This document shows positions 25,637-36,443 of a stretch of 64,000 nucleotides of DNA, piece after piece. The first letter of the stretch is position 1; every line of letters starts with the position of its first letter. The stretch is taken from the NCBI RefSeq assembly GCF_003719295.1, contig NZ_RFLW01000001.1:558001-622000 (forward strand), read 5' to 3'. The position numbers and the translations under genes are program-made. Source of the DNA: Haliea alexandrii. Lineage in GTDB: Bacteria > Pseudomonadota > Gammaproteobacteria > Pseudomonadales > Halieaceae. Below the pieces are notes generated by a model. That model searched no databases and had not been told where the DNA came from. It was given only the letters and a program-made list of their open reading frames with translations.

Positions 25637-28498
25637 TCAACGCTCCCTGGGCACGCCGCGAAACTCGGAGACCACGTTGGCGTTGGCATCAGGGCCACTC
25701 GGCAGGCGGATGAAATGCTCAACTGGAAAGTCGAGCGCATCGCGGTCGCGGTCGAGCACGATCAACCCGGGTTCGTCGGTGGTCAGCCAGGCGCCACAGG
25801 CCTCGCCCGCATCGCAAATGAACAGGTCGTTGTCGGCGTCAGTGCCGGCAAATACCTGATAGGTGCCGTCCGGCAGGTCCTGGAAGCGGAAGGCATAGCG
25901 ACCCGCTTCCGCGCGTGCCACGCTTTGTGCAATCGCGGCGTCCGTGGCGGGGTCGTAGACGATTATGTAGAGCACCCCGACGTCCGCCACCGCGGCATCG
26001 CCCACGGAGAGCAGTGCGCGAATCTGCAGGCTGTTGGCACTGGAGCGCGCGCTCACCGTCGCTGAGTAAAGGCCGTCAGCCAGGCCGCTGCGGTCAACCT
26101 GCAGCCGGTAGCGGCCCAGGCCAGCGGTATCGACCTCCAGCGCGCTGACGCTGAGCCAGCTGGCGTCGCTGTCGAGACCCAGCACCTGCAGATTGCCGCT
26201 ACCGCCGTTGCTGAGGGTGATGTCCAGTTGCTCCCTGGTACCGCCAAAGTTGAGCGACTGGCTGGACGCGCGCAAGGTGGCAGGCGGCGTGAACGTTTCG
26301 CCGATACTGGCCAGCGCGGCTTCCACCGCCTTGCGTGCGTTCACCAGTCCGTGCCCGTAAAGATCGTCGCGGCCAGCGCTGCCAAGGTCATCGGTGAGGT
26401 TGCCGCTCTGCAGCAGGGATTCCAGCTGCGGGCCATCCAGCTGCGGATTGATACTCTTCATCAGCGCGATAACGCCTGACACATGCGGTGCCGCCATCGA
26501 GGTGCCGTTGAGGAAGGTGTAGGCGAACTCCACGCCGCCGGCGTCGGCGGAGCCGCCCGTACTGAGGATACCGTCTGGGTAGCCATCGCCGTTGAAATCG
26601 GTACTGCCATCACCACCGGGCGCGCTAATGTCGATGGAGCTACCGCGGTTGCTGTAGCTGGCAATCTCGCGCTGTAAATCTACCGCCGCAACGGAAATAA
26701 CCCCGTCGTATGCCGCTGGATAGGCCGGTGCACGGGTGGCCTCGTTGCCGGCCGAGGCCACCACGATGGTGCCGCGTTCGCGCAACTCGCGGTACAGGGC
26801 CTGATTCATCTGGCTGAAACCCTCACCGCTCAGGCTAAGGTTGATGATAGCTGCCGTGGCTGGGGGGAAGGTGCCGGAGTCGTTGGCGAGACCGGCGGCG
26901 AAGCGCACGGCTTGTGCCACGTCGTAGGACGTGCCGCCGCCGTCATCGAGTGCCCGCAGGGGCATCACGCGAGCGCCCCAGGCGACGCCGCTGACGCCAA
27001 TGCGGTTGTTGCCCCGCGCCGCTACAGTGCCGGCAACGTGTGTGCCGTGAAAGCGGCTATTGCCCGGGTTGGCGCGGTTACCCGGGTCCTCGGGGTCGGG
27101 GTCGATACCGTCGCCATCGGCTGCGGGGTCGCGCACGAAGTCGTAGCCTGCCACCAACTGGCCCGCCAGATCGGGGTGATTGGACAGGATGCCGGTATCA
27201 ATGACCGCGACGACGACGCCCGGATCGCCAATGGTCACATCCCAGGCTGCGGGAAGACCAATCAGCGGGTAGTGCCATTGCAGATCGTAGGCGCTGTCGT
27301 TCGGCTCCAGCGCGGTGTGCAGACGGTAATTGGGTTCAACGTGGCGCACGTCAGGCTGCTGGCGCAGTTGCTTGACGCTGATGAGCGTCTCCCAGCGCTC
27401 GCGGCGGGCGCTGTTCTGGAAGTCGTCTATGCGGCGCGCAGCCGTGCCCAGCCGCTGTCGTTCTGCCTGGCCGGCCAGAATTTCCAGCAGACGCGCGCGG
27501 CCGGGGCCGCCAGCACGTTCCTGCATACCCATCTGGTAGGCCAGATCGGCGTGAAAGAAGCCCGGCGCGAGGATCTCGCTTTCCGCGAATTCCACGATGA
27601 TTTCGCCGGGCACCAGCTCGGCATCCGTGCGTGGTGCGCTGTCGAGTGCCGGGCTGCCGACCGCCAGAATATAGTTGGTTGCACCGAGAAACGCCGTCAC
27701 ATTCACCAGGTAAGTGCCGTTTTCCGGCGCTGTAACCGTTTCGATTTCGCCGGTTTCCACCGAGAAATCGATCACTTCTCCCGCCTCGTTGTAGAGATAC
27801 AGATCCGCATCCGCGTCTTCAAAGCCCGCGACCAGCAGGGTCACCGATTGGGCCGCCAGTAGTTCCAGGCGGAAGTAGTCGTCGATGTCACCCCTGAGTT
27901 GCGAGCGTCCCTCGGCCCCTGTTCCCGGTTGGTTGATATAGCCGCCCAGGGTGACCGGGTTGGCGAGCGCTTGTGCGCTGCCCGGCGTATCGTTTGGCGT
28001 GTAGAGGCTGGCGGTGTCGTTGGTGTCGCCGTCAACGGCCTGGTTGCTGGAGGCGAGCACGGTGCCGCTCAGGTCCCAGCGGCTGACTGCCTCCCCGGTG
28101 ACCGTAATACTGGCGGATGCACTGGCGCTCGCCCCCTGGTTGTCGGTCACGCTCAGCGAGAAAGCGAGGACGGTGTCGGCGCCAACGGTGGGCGCTGTGA
28201 AGCGGGCGGTGGCCGTTTCCTCGCCGACAATGGCCACGGTCGGGCCTTGTGTCTGGCGCCATTGATAGCGGCTGATACTTCCATCGATGTCACGTGAGCC
28301 GCCGCCGTCGAGCGTAACCTCGCTGCCACTTGCCACGGAAGACGGGCCCAATACCTGTGCAATGGGTGGTTGATTGGCGGCTGGCTGGGTTTCACCGTTG
28401 CCCCCACCGCCGCCGCAAGCCGCGAGCAATGCGGCCAGCCAGAGCCCGCAGAAGAGTCTGGTGCTCAATCGGCTGGCGCTGTAGATGTGCTGTGGCAT
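25637..28498 (-). CDS. S8 (subtilisin-like) serine protease lipoprotein
   Basis: A 953-residue surface or periplasmic lipoprotein protease. The lipobox is LLAAC (Cys28) followed by a poly-Gly linker. Then come a PKD/REJ-like Ig domain (about 45-135), a pre-peptidase beta domain (about 165-283), an inhibitor-like propeptide region (about 295-395) and the S8 catalytic domain: Asp434 (AVIDTG), His484 (HGTHVAG), oxyanion Asn585 (ASAGNE) and Ser667 (NGTSMAAP). Two C-terminal beta domains follow (about 735-830 and 845-940). ATG 28498 is chosen as it gives a normal lipoprotein signal. It probably digests external protein. Confidence 0.92.
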   Translation of the reverse strand: MPQHIYSASRLSTRLFCGLWLAALLAACGGGGGNGETQPAANQPPIAQVLGPSSVASGSEVTLDGGGSRDIDGSISRYQWRQTQGPTVAIVGEETATARFTAPTVGADTVLAFSLSVTDNQGASASASASITVTGEAVSRWDLSGTVLASSNQAVDGDTNDTASLYTPNDTPGSAQALANPVTLGGYINQPGTGAEGRSQLRGDIDDYFRLELLAAQSVTLLVAGFEDADADLYLYNEAGEVIDFSVETGEIETVTAPENGTYLVNVTAFLGATNYILAVGSPALDSAPRTDAELVPGEIIVEFAESEILAPGFFHADLAYQMGMQERAGGPGRARLLEILAGQAERQRLGTAARRIDDFQNSARRERWETLISVKQLRQQPDVRHVEPNYRLHTALEPNDSAYDLQWHYPLIGLPAAWDVTIGDPGVVVAVIDTGILSNHPDLAGQLVAGYDFVRDPAADGDGIDPDPEDPGNRANPGNSRFHGTHVAGTVAARGNNRIGVSGVAWGARVMPLRALDDGGGTSYDVAQAVRFAAGLANDSGTFPPATAAIINLSLSGEGFSQMNQALYRELRERGTIVVASAGNEATRAPAYPAAYDGVISVAAVDLQREIASYSNRGSSIDISAPGGDGSTDFNGDGYPDGILSTGGSADAGGVEFAYTFLNGTSMAAPHVSGVIALMKSINPQLDGPQLESLLQSGNLTDDLGSAGRDDLYGHGLVNARKAVEAALASIGETFTPPATLRASSQSLNFGGTREQLDITLSNGGSGNLQVLGLDSDASWLSVSALEVDTAGLGRYRLQVDRSGLADGLYSATVSARSSANSLQIRALLSVGDAAVADVGVLYIIVYDPATDAAIAQSVARAEAGRYAFRFQDLPDGTYQVFAGTDADNDLFICDAGEACGAWLTTDEPGLIVLDRDRDALDFPVEHFIRLPSGPDANANVVSEFRGVPRER

Positions 28499-28655
28499 GG
28501 TAATGATTTCCGCGAACGTCCCCGGCAGTATAGCGACAAATTCCGGCCTGCAACCCTGCGGGTTGCCGTGTCGCTTGCGCCGTCTGATTCCGTCCAGCCA
28601 CTGCCCAGGAAAAGCCGTGGATTTGTTGCTTTTGGAAAGGCATTGCTCTAATTTG

Positions 28656-28669
28656 TACACACGTGTGCA
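28656..28669. promoter_or_regulatory. Palindrome TACACACGTGTGCA (candidate operator)
   Basis: The core CACACGTGTG (28658-28667) is a perfect 10-base palindrome, extended by one more pair beyond a mismatch. It lies in the divergent gap before the amidohydrolase operon, immediately upstream of a predicted -35 box, where a TetR-type or activator dimer could bind. Confidence 0.45.
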
Positions 28670-28673
28670 ATTT

Positions 28674-28702
28674 TTGTGCAGCGCCCATTCATCAACAATA
28701 AT
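28674..28702 (+). promoter_or_regulatory. Candidate promoter of the amidohydrolase/Rieske operon
   Basis: TTGTGC (28674-28679), a 17-base spacer and AATAAT (28697-28702), 30 bases before the ATG at 28732. The -35 match is weak, consistent with dependence on an activator. Confidence 0.4.
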
Positions 28703-28731
28703 GCAATGGTTATTTGCAGAGAGAGAAGGTC

Positions 28732-29964
28732 ATGTCCGATAAATTGATAGTGGTGTCGTCCGACTGCCACGCCGGCCTCCATATCGCCGACTACAAGCCC
28801 TATGTTGAGTCCAAGTATCACGACATCATGGACACCGCCGTGCCGGTGCAGATCGAGATCACGGACAAGGCGGAGCAAAGCTTCCTGATCAAGGAAATCA
28901 ACGATGCCTGGCGCGAGCCCATCAAGAAGCAGCTCACCGGCGCATGGGACTACGACGAGCGTATTGCCATGCTGGCGCAGGATGGCATTGCGGCTGAGGT
29001 GATTTTCCCCGACGGTATTACCGAGATGAACACGCCACCTTTTGGTGCGGGGCTGGGGCTTTCGCCGCGCAATGCGGTGCCGGAACTGCAGTGGGCGGGC
29101 GCGATGGCTCACAACCGCTGGTTGGCCGAGTTTTGTGCCAACGACCCGGCCCGGCATATCGGCGTCGCTTCCATTCCCTTGTTGTGGGATGTCCAGCAGG
29201 CGGTGGATGCCGTGCGCTGGTGCGTCGACAACGGTCTGAAGTCCGTCATGATCCCGACACTCTGGGGTGACAATGACCCCTACCACCATGTGAAGTACGA
29301 CCCGTTCTGGGAAGCGTGCCAGGAGCTGGGCGTGATTGTTCACTTTCACTCGGGCCCGGCACCGCAGCCTGAGTACTTTGGCGAGCAGTGGCCAATGGAA
29401 GACCTGAGCGACAAGCTGCCGGGTGCCATGGGCATTTACGTGTCCGAAGTCATGTGGTGGTTGTACCGCCCACTCACGTTCATGATCTGGGGCGGCGTTT
29501 TTGAGCGTTTCCCGCGGTTGAAGGTCGTGCTCACGGAGGGGGGTACGGTGTTCATGCTGCCACCCTGGTTGCGTTTGCTGGACCACAATTATTTTGATGT
29601 ACAGTTCTCGGCCAAGCTGGGCGACTTCCGCAGCCACCTGTCGATGTCCCCGGGTGAATATTTCCAGCGCAACGTCGCCGTCGGCGCCTCCTGTGTGCCG
29701 CGCGCAGACATCGAGCTACGCAATATCATCGGCATCGACAAGATGATGTGGGGCAGCGACTATCCGCACCCCGAAGGAACCTGGCCGCACACGCAGGACT
29801 ATTACCTCAATACATTCGCCGGTGTCCCAGAGGCGGACGGACGCAAGATTCTCGGCGAGAACGCGATTGCCTGGTACGGACTCGATCGCGCTCGCTTGCA
29901 GGCAGTGGCCGACAGAATCGGCCCCAGCAGCGCTATTTTCCACGCCACGGGGGAAGCCGCATGA
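28732..29964 (+). CDS. Amidohydrolase family protein (Amidohydrolase_2 type)
   Basis: A 410-residue TIM-barrel metal hydrolase/decarboxylase of the amidohydrolase-2 family. Ligand motifs are SSDCHAG near the N-terminus (a DxH version of the usual HxH), VHFHSGP in mid-chain (His) and WGSDYPHPEG near the end (Asp). Relatives hydrolyse ring or ester bonds, or decarboxylate ring acids such as ACMSD and OMA substrates. An AGAAGG site precedes ATG 28732. It is the first gene of a four-gene operon, and its stop overlaps the Rieske gene start (ATGA). Substrate unknown; probably an alicyclic or aromatic acid. Confidence 0.88.
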   Translation: MSDKLIVVSSDCHAGLHIADYKPYVESKYHDIMDTAVPVQIEITDKAEQSFLIKEINDAWREPIKKQLTGAWDYDERIAMLAQDGIAAEVIFPDGITEMNTPPFGAGLGLSPRNAVPELQWAGAMAHNRWLAEFCANDPARHIGVASIPLLWDVQQAVDAVRWCVDNGLKSVMIPTLWGDNDPYHHVKYDPFWEACQELGVIVHFHSGPAPQPEYFGEQWPMEDLSDKLPGAMGIYVSEVMWWLYRPLTFMIWGGVFERFPRLKVVLTEGGTVFMLPPWLRLLDHNYFDVQFSAKLGDFRSHLSMSPGEYFQRNVAVGASCVPRADIELRNIIGIDKMMWGSDYPHPEGTWPHTQDYYLNTFAGVPEADGRKILGENAIAWYGLDRARLQAVADRIGPSSAIFHATGEAA

Positions 29965-30926
29965 CAAAAATCGTCGAGGCCTGCGAGGCAAAAACCAATA
30001 CCACGCCGGAGTTTCCGATGGGGTGGTACTCTGTGGCGCGCAGCCACGAGCTGCAAGTCGGGGAAGTGACGCGTGTGCACGCTTTCGATCGCGAGTTTGC
30101 GCTGTATCGCACGCGGTCGGGCCAGGCTGTGTTGCAGGATGCGTTCTGCCCGCACCTGGGTGCCCACCTGGGCGTCGAGGGGCGTGTCGTCGGTGAGTCC
30201 CTGCGCTGCCCGTTCCACGGCTGGCGTTTCGATACGCAGGGCCAGTGCGTGGAAATCCCTTACTGTGACGAGATTCCGGAGCGTGCGCGTGTTCGCACCT
30301 GGCACACGGAAGAGGGCAACGGTGAGGTCTACATCTGGTTTCATCCACAAAACCTGGCGCCCAAGTGGCCCCTGCCGCAGTTGGTGGAGCTCAGCGATGA
30401 ACACTGGACCGCACCGCGCTACGCGGAGTTTGAGGTTCCCGCCCATATCCAGGATATTGCGGAAAACTCCTGCGACCCGGTGCATTTTCGCTACGTGCAC
30501 AAACAGCCCGATGTGCCGCCCTCGGAGGTCACCATTGATGAAGACGGACGCACGCTGCACCTGCGTTCGGATTCCAGCCAGTCGCAGTTCCCCAACCAGT
30601 TGCACGCCATGGTGCTGAACCCGGGCCTGGCGGTGGTGCGCACCAGCTACGGGCCTAACGCCGAAATGGTGGTGTACAACAGTGCGCAGCCGATCGATCG
30701 GCACACCACGCTGCTGCGCTGGACCCTGACTGTGCGCCGTGAGATTGAAGACCTGGCAGGCGATGATGTGATGAAGGGCATTATTGCCGGCATCCAGGAC
30801 GACTACCCGATCTGGGCCAACAAGGTGCACAAACACAAGCCGGTGTTCTGCCGGGAAGACAAAACGCTGGTGATGTACCGCAAGTGGGTGCGCCAGTTCT
30901 ATATCAACGCTGAGGATGTAAGCTGA
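29961..30926 (+). CDS. Rieske non-haem iron oxygenase, KshA-like
   Basis: A 321-residue oxygenase subunit. The Rieske 2Fe-2S ligands are Cys63/His65 (CPHLGAH) and Cys83/His86 (CPFHGW). The mononuclear iron site is N169-x2-D172-x2-H175-x4-H180 (NSCDPVHFRYVH), a pattern shared with 3-ketosteroid 9-alpha-hydroxylase (KshA) and Nvd/DAF-36-type enzymes. It hydroxylates a hydrophobic substrate using O2 and electrons from a separate ferredoxin reductase; none is encoded nearby. It overlaps the amidohydrolase by 4 bases and ends 1 base before the SDR. A steroid- or terpenoid-like substrate is an inference. Confidence 0.9.
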   Translation: MTKIVEACEAKTNTTPEFPMGWYSVARSHELQVGEVTRVHAFDREFALYRTRSGQAVLQDAFCPHLGAHLGVEGRVVGESLRCPFHGWRFDTQGQCVEIPYCDEIPERARVRTWHTEEGNGEVYIWFHPQNLAPKWPLPQLVELSDEHWTAPRYAEFEVPAHIQDIAENSCDPVHFRYVHKQPDVPPSEVTIDEDGRTLHLRSDSSQSQFPNQLHAMVLNPGLAVVRTSYGPNAEMVVYNSAQPIDRHTTLLRWTLTVRREIEDLAGDDVMKGIIAGIQDDYPIWANKVHKHKPVFCREDKTLVMYRKWVRQFYINAEDVS

Positions 30927-30927
30927 T

Positions 30928-31809
30928 ATGCGCGATTTTACAGGCAAGGTGGCCGTGATTACCGGTGGTGCGAGCGGGGTGGGCCGGTCACTGGCGTTTG
31001 CCCTCGGCCGTCGAGGAGCCCGCATAGTGGTGGGCGACGTCGATGAAACGGCCATGGCCGATATCGATCAGGCATTGGCTGCGGAGGGTATCGAGGCACG
31101 GGTGGCGCATTGTGACGTCACCAGCGCGGCCAGCCTCGAGAGTCTCGCGAATGTGGCCACTGAACATTTCGGTGGCATTCAGCTGGTATTTGCCAACGCG
31201 GGCATTGGTGCGGGGGAGTCCGGCGCCATGTGGGACTACTCCGAGAAGGACTGGCAGTGGTGCTTCAACGTTAATATCTGGGGTGTTATCAATTCTATCC
31301 GCGTGTTCATGCCGCGCCTGATAGCTGCCAATGAGCCCGCTCACTTCGTGGTCACTGGTTCGGGCAACGGCGCGCTGTTGGTGTTCCCGGATGCCCCTAT
31401 CTACACTGCGAGCAAGGCTGCGGTGCACGCCATTACCGAAAACCTGCACTATCAGGTGCAGGCGGCACAGAGCCCGGTGAAGGTGAGCGCTTTGTTCCCT
31501 GGCCCACACGTGGTGGAGACGGGCCTCTTCAACTCCGGCCGTGTGCGCCCGGAGGCGTTGAAGAAAGAGGTCGAAGGCAATGCATCCGGTATCAGTTCCG
31601 TTGATGACATGAAGCGTATGGCCGCGGAGTACGGTATCGAATTGCAGACCACGCATCCCGATGAGGTGGCGGCAATGGCCGTGGCGGGGCTGGAGGAGGA
31701 CGCTTTCTGGCTGCTGGCGACAACGCCGGAAACTGACGAAAAAATTCGCGCCCGGGCGGACATGATCCTCAATCGCACAACGCCGGCGCCCAATATGGTG
31801 GGCGGCTGA
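30928..31809 (+). CDS. Short-chain dehydrogenase/reductase
   Basis: A 293-residue SDR with cofactor motif TGGASGVG (residues about 12-19), acidic residues after beta-2 (VGDVDE), which favours NAD, the ANAG motif (FANAGIG) and the catalytic YTASK (Tyr/Lys) with Ser in TGSGNG. It is longer than a FabG-like SDR, with a variable C-terminal lid (about 205-245) covering the substrate pocket. Only one base separates it from the Rieske gene, so it likely oxidises the hydroxylated product to a ketone. This order is inferred from context. Confidence 0.9.
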   Translation: MRDFTGKVAVITGGASGVGRSLAFALGRRGARIVVGDVDETAMADIDQALAAEGIEARVAHCDVTSAASLESLANVATEHFGGIQLVFANAGIGAGESGAMWDYSEKDWQWCFNVNIWGVINSIRVFMPRLIAANEPAHFVVTGSGNGALLVFPDAPIYTASKAAVHAITENLHYQVQAAQSPVKVSALFPGPHVVETGLFNSGRVRPEALKKEVEGNASGISSVDDMKRMAAEYGIELQTTHPDEVAAMAVAGLEEDAFWLLATTPETDEKIRARADMILNRTTPAPNMVGG

Positions 31810-31852
31810 ACGCTATCCCCGATCTTCATAAACAGAATAAGGAAGAGAGCCA

Positions 31853-32635
31853 ATGACCTCAGCAGAAGGTGCCCCCCAGGGCAATACGGGCGATATTGCC
31901 AACTGGCCGATGCTCAAGATTGTGTATCGCACCGACCCCGAAGCAGTCGCCGCGGTGTTGCCTCCGGGTATTACCCCGGGGGCCGACCCATACGTCAACC
32001 TCACCATTTACAACGTGCCGGTGCCGGACGAGCCTGAATACGGCATTTTGCAAACCGTGAATGCGGATTACGATGGCGTCGCGGGCGAGTACGCGCTCGG
32101 CTACGGTATCGACCAGGAGTCGGCCATCTTCATCAGCCGCGACCACAATGGCCAGCCCAAATACCCCTGCGAGACAGATTATTACCGGTTGGGGTCTGCA
32201 GTGCGCGCGCGCTGCACACACCAGGGCTACACGTTTGTCGAGTTTCGCGGTACCGCGAGTGGCGAGAACGAACCACAAGCGGAGTTTGATCTGAACGAGT
32301 GGTGGGTGAAGTTCTCTCTCGCAGTGGGCGCCATGCCCGATGCTGCCAACGGCTATGATTTTCCGCCCCATGTGGTGCATGTGTTGAGCCGCTATGGCTG
32401 TGCCTGGAAAGAGCGGGTCGATGGCGAGCTGGTGCTGCACGACAGCCCCTGGGACCCGCTGGCGAGCCGCCTACCCCTGCGTGAGCAGATCTCGGCGCAC
32501 CTCTGGTGGCCCACCTTTCTGGGGCGCGACATCAAGCTCGCCGGCAAGCTGGACCCGGAGGCGTTCAAGCCCTTTACAGATACGATTTCCGGCTCGCGCT
32601 GGAAGGGAAGCCAGGGCGGCCCTCTGCGTAGCTGA
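31853..32635 (+). CDS. Acetoacetate decarboxylase-family protein
   Basis: A 260-residue protein of the ADC fold. The probable Schiff-base lysine is K103 in HNGQPKYP, and the family features LPPGITPGADPYVNL and the EYALGYGI strand are present. Members decarboxylate beta-keto acids or act as aldolase-dehydratases through a lysine imine. It has an AAGGAAGAG site and is the last of the four-gene catabolic operon, 43 bases after the SDR. A role on the ketone formed upstream fits, but the true reaction is unproven. Confidence 0.85.
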   Translation: MTSAEGAPQGNTGDIANWPMLKIVYRTDPEAVAAVLPPGITPGADPYVNLTIYNVPVPDEPEYGILQTVNADYDGVAGEYALGYGIDQESAIFISRDHNGQPKYPCETDYYRLGSAVRARCTHQGYTFVEFRGTASGENEPQAEFDLNEWWVKFSLAVGAMPDAANGYDFPPHVVHVLSRYGCAWKERVDGELVLHDSPWDPLASRLPLREQISAHLWWPTFLGRDIKLAGKLDPEAFKPFTDTISGSRWKGSQGGPLRS

Positions 32636-32645
32636 AGGTAGCGCC

Positions 32646-32680
32646 AAAAAAAACGGCCTACCCCATGAGGGGCAGGCCGT
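32646..32680 (-). terminator. Intrinsic terminator of katG
   Basis: On the minus strand an 11-pair GC-rich hairpin with a single mismatch (stem from ACGGCCTGCCCC to GGGGTAGGCCGT, loop TCAT) is followed by eight Ts. It lies directly after the katG stop at 32702. For the plus strand the ADC-family gene could use the same stem but lacks the T-run. Confidence 0.9.
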
Positions 32681-32701
32681 TGTATGCGGTGGGCGTGAGC
32701 C

Positions 32702-35017
<2,316 letters not shown>

Positions 35018-35189
35018 CTAAAAAAAAACGCAAGAACCAATCGATATTTTCGATCTACCATTGCGTTCCCGCTTTGCCGCGCGGTATATCGGAGGGGCGC
35101 GGTGATCTGCCTTCGCCTTGGAAGCGGCTTGCGCCCTGATCGCGTACAGGTAATTATGCGGGTTCGATTTTGGGTGGGGAGCTGTCAGT

Positions 35190-36377
35190 TTGATCTTGAG
35201 TGCTGTGCAGGCGCTGCAATTGACTCTGGTCGTGGTGAGCCTGGTGTTTGCCGGAGCGTGTTTTCTCGGGTGGCGCCTGTTTGAGCACCCGCGACACGCG
35301 TTGATCTGGAGTGGCGCGTTTCTGCTCGCCGCACTGCAGTACGGCTTGAACCTGATGCGCGATGCGGCGCCGTCCTACGAGTGGTGGTGGGTCACCGTCA
35401 ATGTGGTGTCGTGCCTGCTGGTGCTGGGTGCCGTCCTCGGCCACAGGGTGAGGCTGGGCCTCGCATCGCCCGCCTGGGCGCTGCTTGCGATTGTTGCGGC
35501 AGTTGCTGTCATACAAGTGGTGTTCACGCTGATATTACCGCGTGATGATGTGCGCGTTGCCCTCGGCCCCGGGTTTGCCTGCATCGCCTTCCTGCACATC
35601 GCCTGGGTGCTGCATCGGCACGGGCCGGAGCCGCGGCTTGCCCAATACGTGGCCGCCGGTGTGCAGCTGTCGTTTGGTCTGGCCCAGGGGCTGGCGGCAA
35701 TCGTCGCCCTGCAGTTCGGGCAGGAGTCAACGGCGCAACAGCGGGACGCCTATAATCTGGTCAACTTCGCGTTGATGCCCACCTTCTTTGTGGCGATGGG
35801 AGTGACCGTGATTTTCCTGCTTGCCACCGACCTGTCCAACCGGCTGCGCCTGCAGGCCATCACCGATCAGTTGACCCAGGTTGGCAATCGGCGCGGTTTC
35901 CTGATCGCGGCGGACCTGCTGATGTCTGGCGCGCGTCGCCACCAGCGCCCCCTGGCCGCTGTCCTGGCGGACATCGACCACTTCAAGCAGATCAATGACC
36001 GGTACGGGCATGCAGTAGGCGACAGAACGCTGGCGCATTTCTCGCAAATATTGCGCGACTGTGTGCGCAGCGCGGATGCCATAGGCCGCGTGGGGGGTGA
36101 GGAATTCGCTATCATGATGGGCGACTCCAGTACCGAGGATGCCGGTCGCATGGTTGCCCGTGTGCAGCAGATGTTGCTGGAAAGGCCGCTACTGGAAAGC
36201 GGGCAGGTGATTGCGCTGACTGCAAGCTTCGGCATTGCCGAGCTGCACGGCGAAGACGACAAAGAGGACCTGCTATTGCGAGCGGACCAGGCCCTGTACG
36301 AAGCCAAGGCATCGGGCCGTGACGCCGTGCGTGTGGCCGGCAACCGGCATCTCGTGGGTATGGTATCTCATGGCTGA
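35190..36377 (+). CDS. Membrane diguanylate cyclase (GGDEF)
   Basis: A 395-residue protein with about seven N-terminal membrane segments (residues 8-215) and a C-terminal GGDEF domain. The substrate segment DQLTQVGNRRGF, metal site ADIDHFKQIND and active loop GGEEF are intact. An RSAD inhibitory site lies five residues before GGEEF. It should make cyclic-di-GMP and be product-inhibited. The start is a TTG at 35190 with a weak site, so the exact start is uncertain. The input signal is unknown. Confidence 0.93.
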   Translation: MILSAVQALQLTLVVVSLVFAGACFLGWRLFEHPRHALIWSGAFLLAALQYGLNLMRDAAPSYEWWWVTVNVVSCLLVLGAVLGHRVRLGLASPAWALLAIVAAVAVIQVVFTLILPRDDVRVALGPGFACIAFLHIAWVLHRHGPEPRLAQYVAAGVQLSFGLAQGLAAIVALQFGQESTAQQRDAYNLVNFALMPTFFVAMGVTVIFLLATDLSNRLRLQAITDQLTQVGNRRGFLIAADLLMSGARRHQRPLAAVLADIDHFKQINDRYGHAVGDRTLAHFSQILRDCVRSADAIGRVGGEEFAIMMGDSSTEDAGRMVARVQQMLLERPLLESGQVIALTASFGIAELHGEDDKEDLLLRADQALYEAKASGRDAVRVAGNRHLVGMVSHG

Positions 36378-36443
36378 GTTGACCATACTGACCGGCGCAA
36401 TCCTGTTCGCATAACCATAAAGCTCAATTATCCGGAGTTCAGA

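Noticed and set aside
35155-35180. GGGTTCGATTTTGGG resembling a tRNA T-arm
   Set aside because: No acceptor stem, D-arm or anticodon arm can be folded around it.
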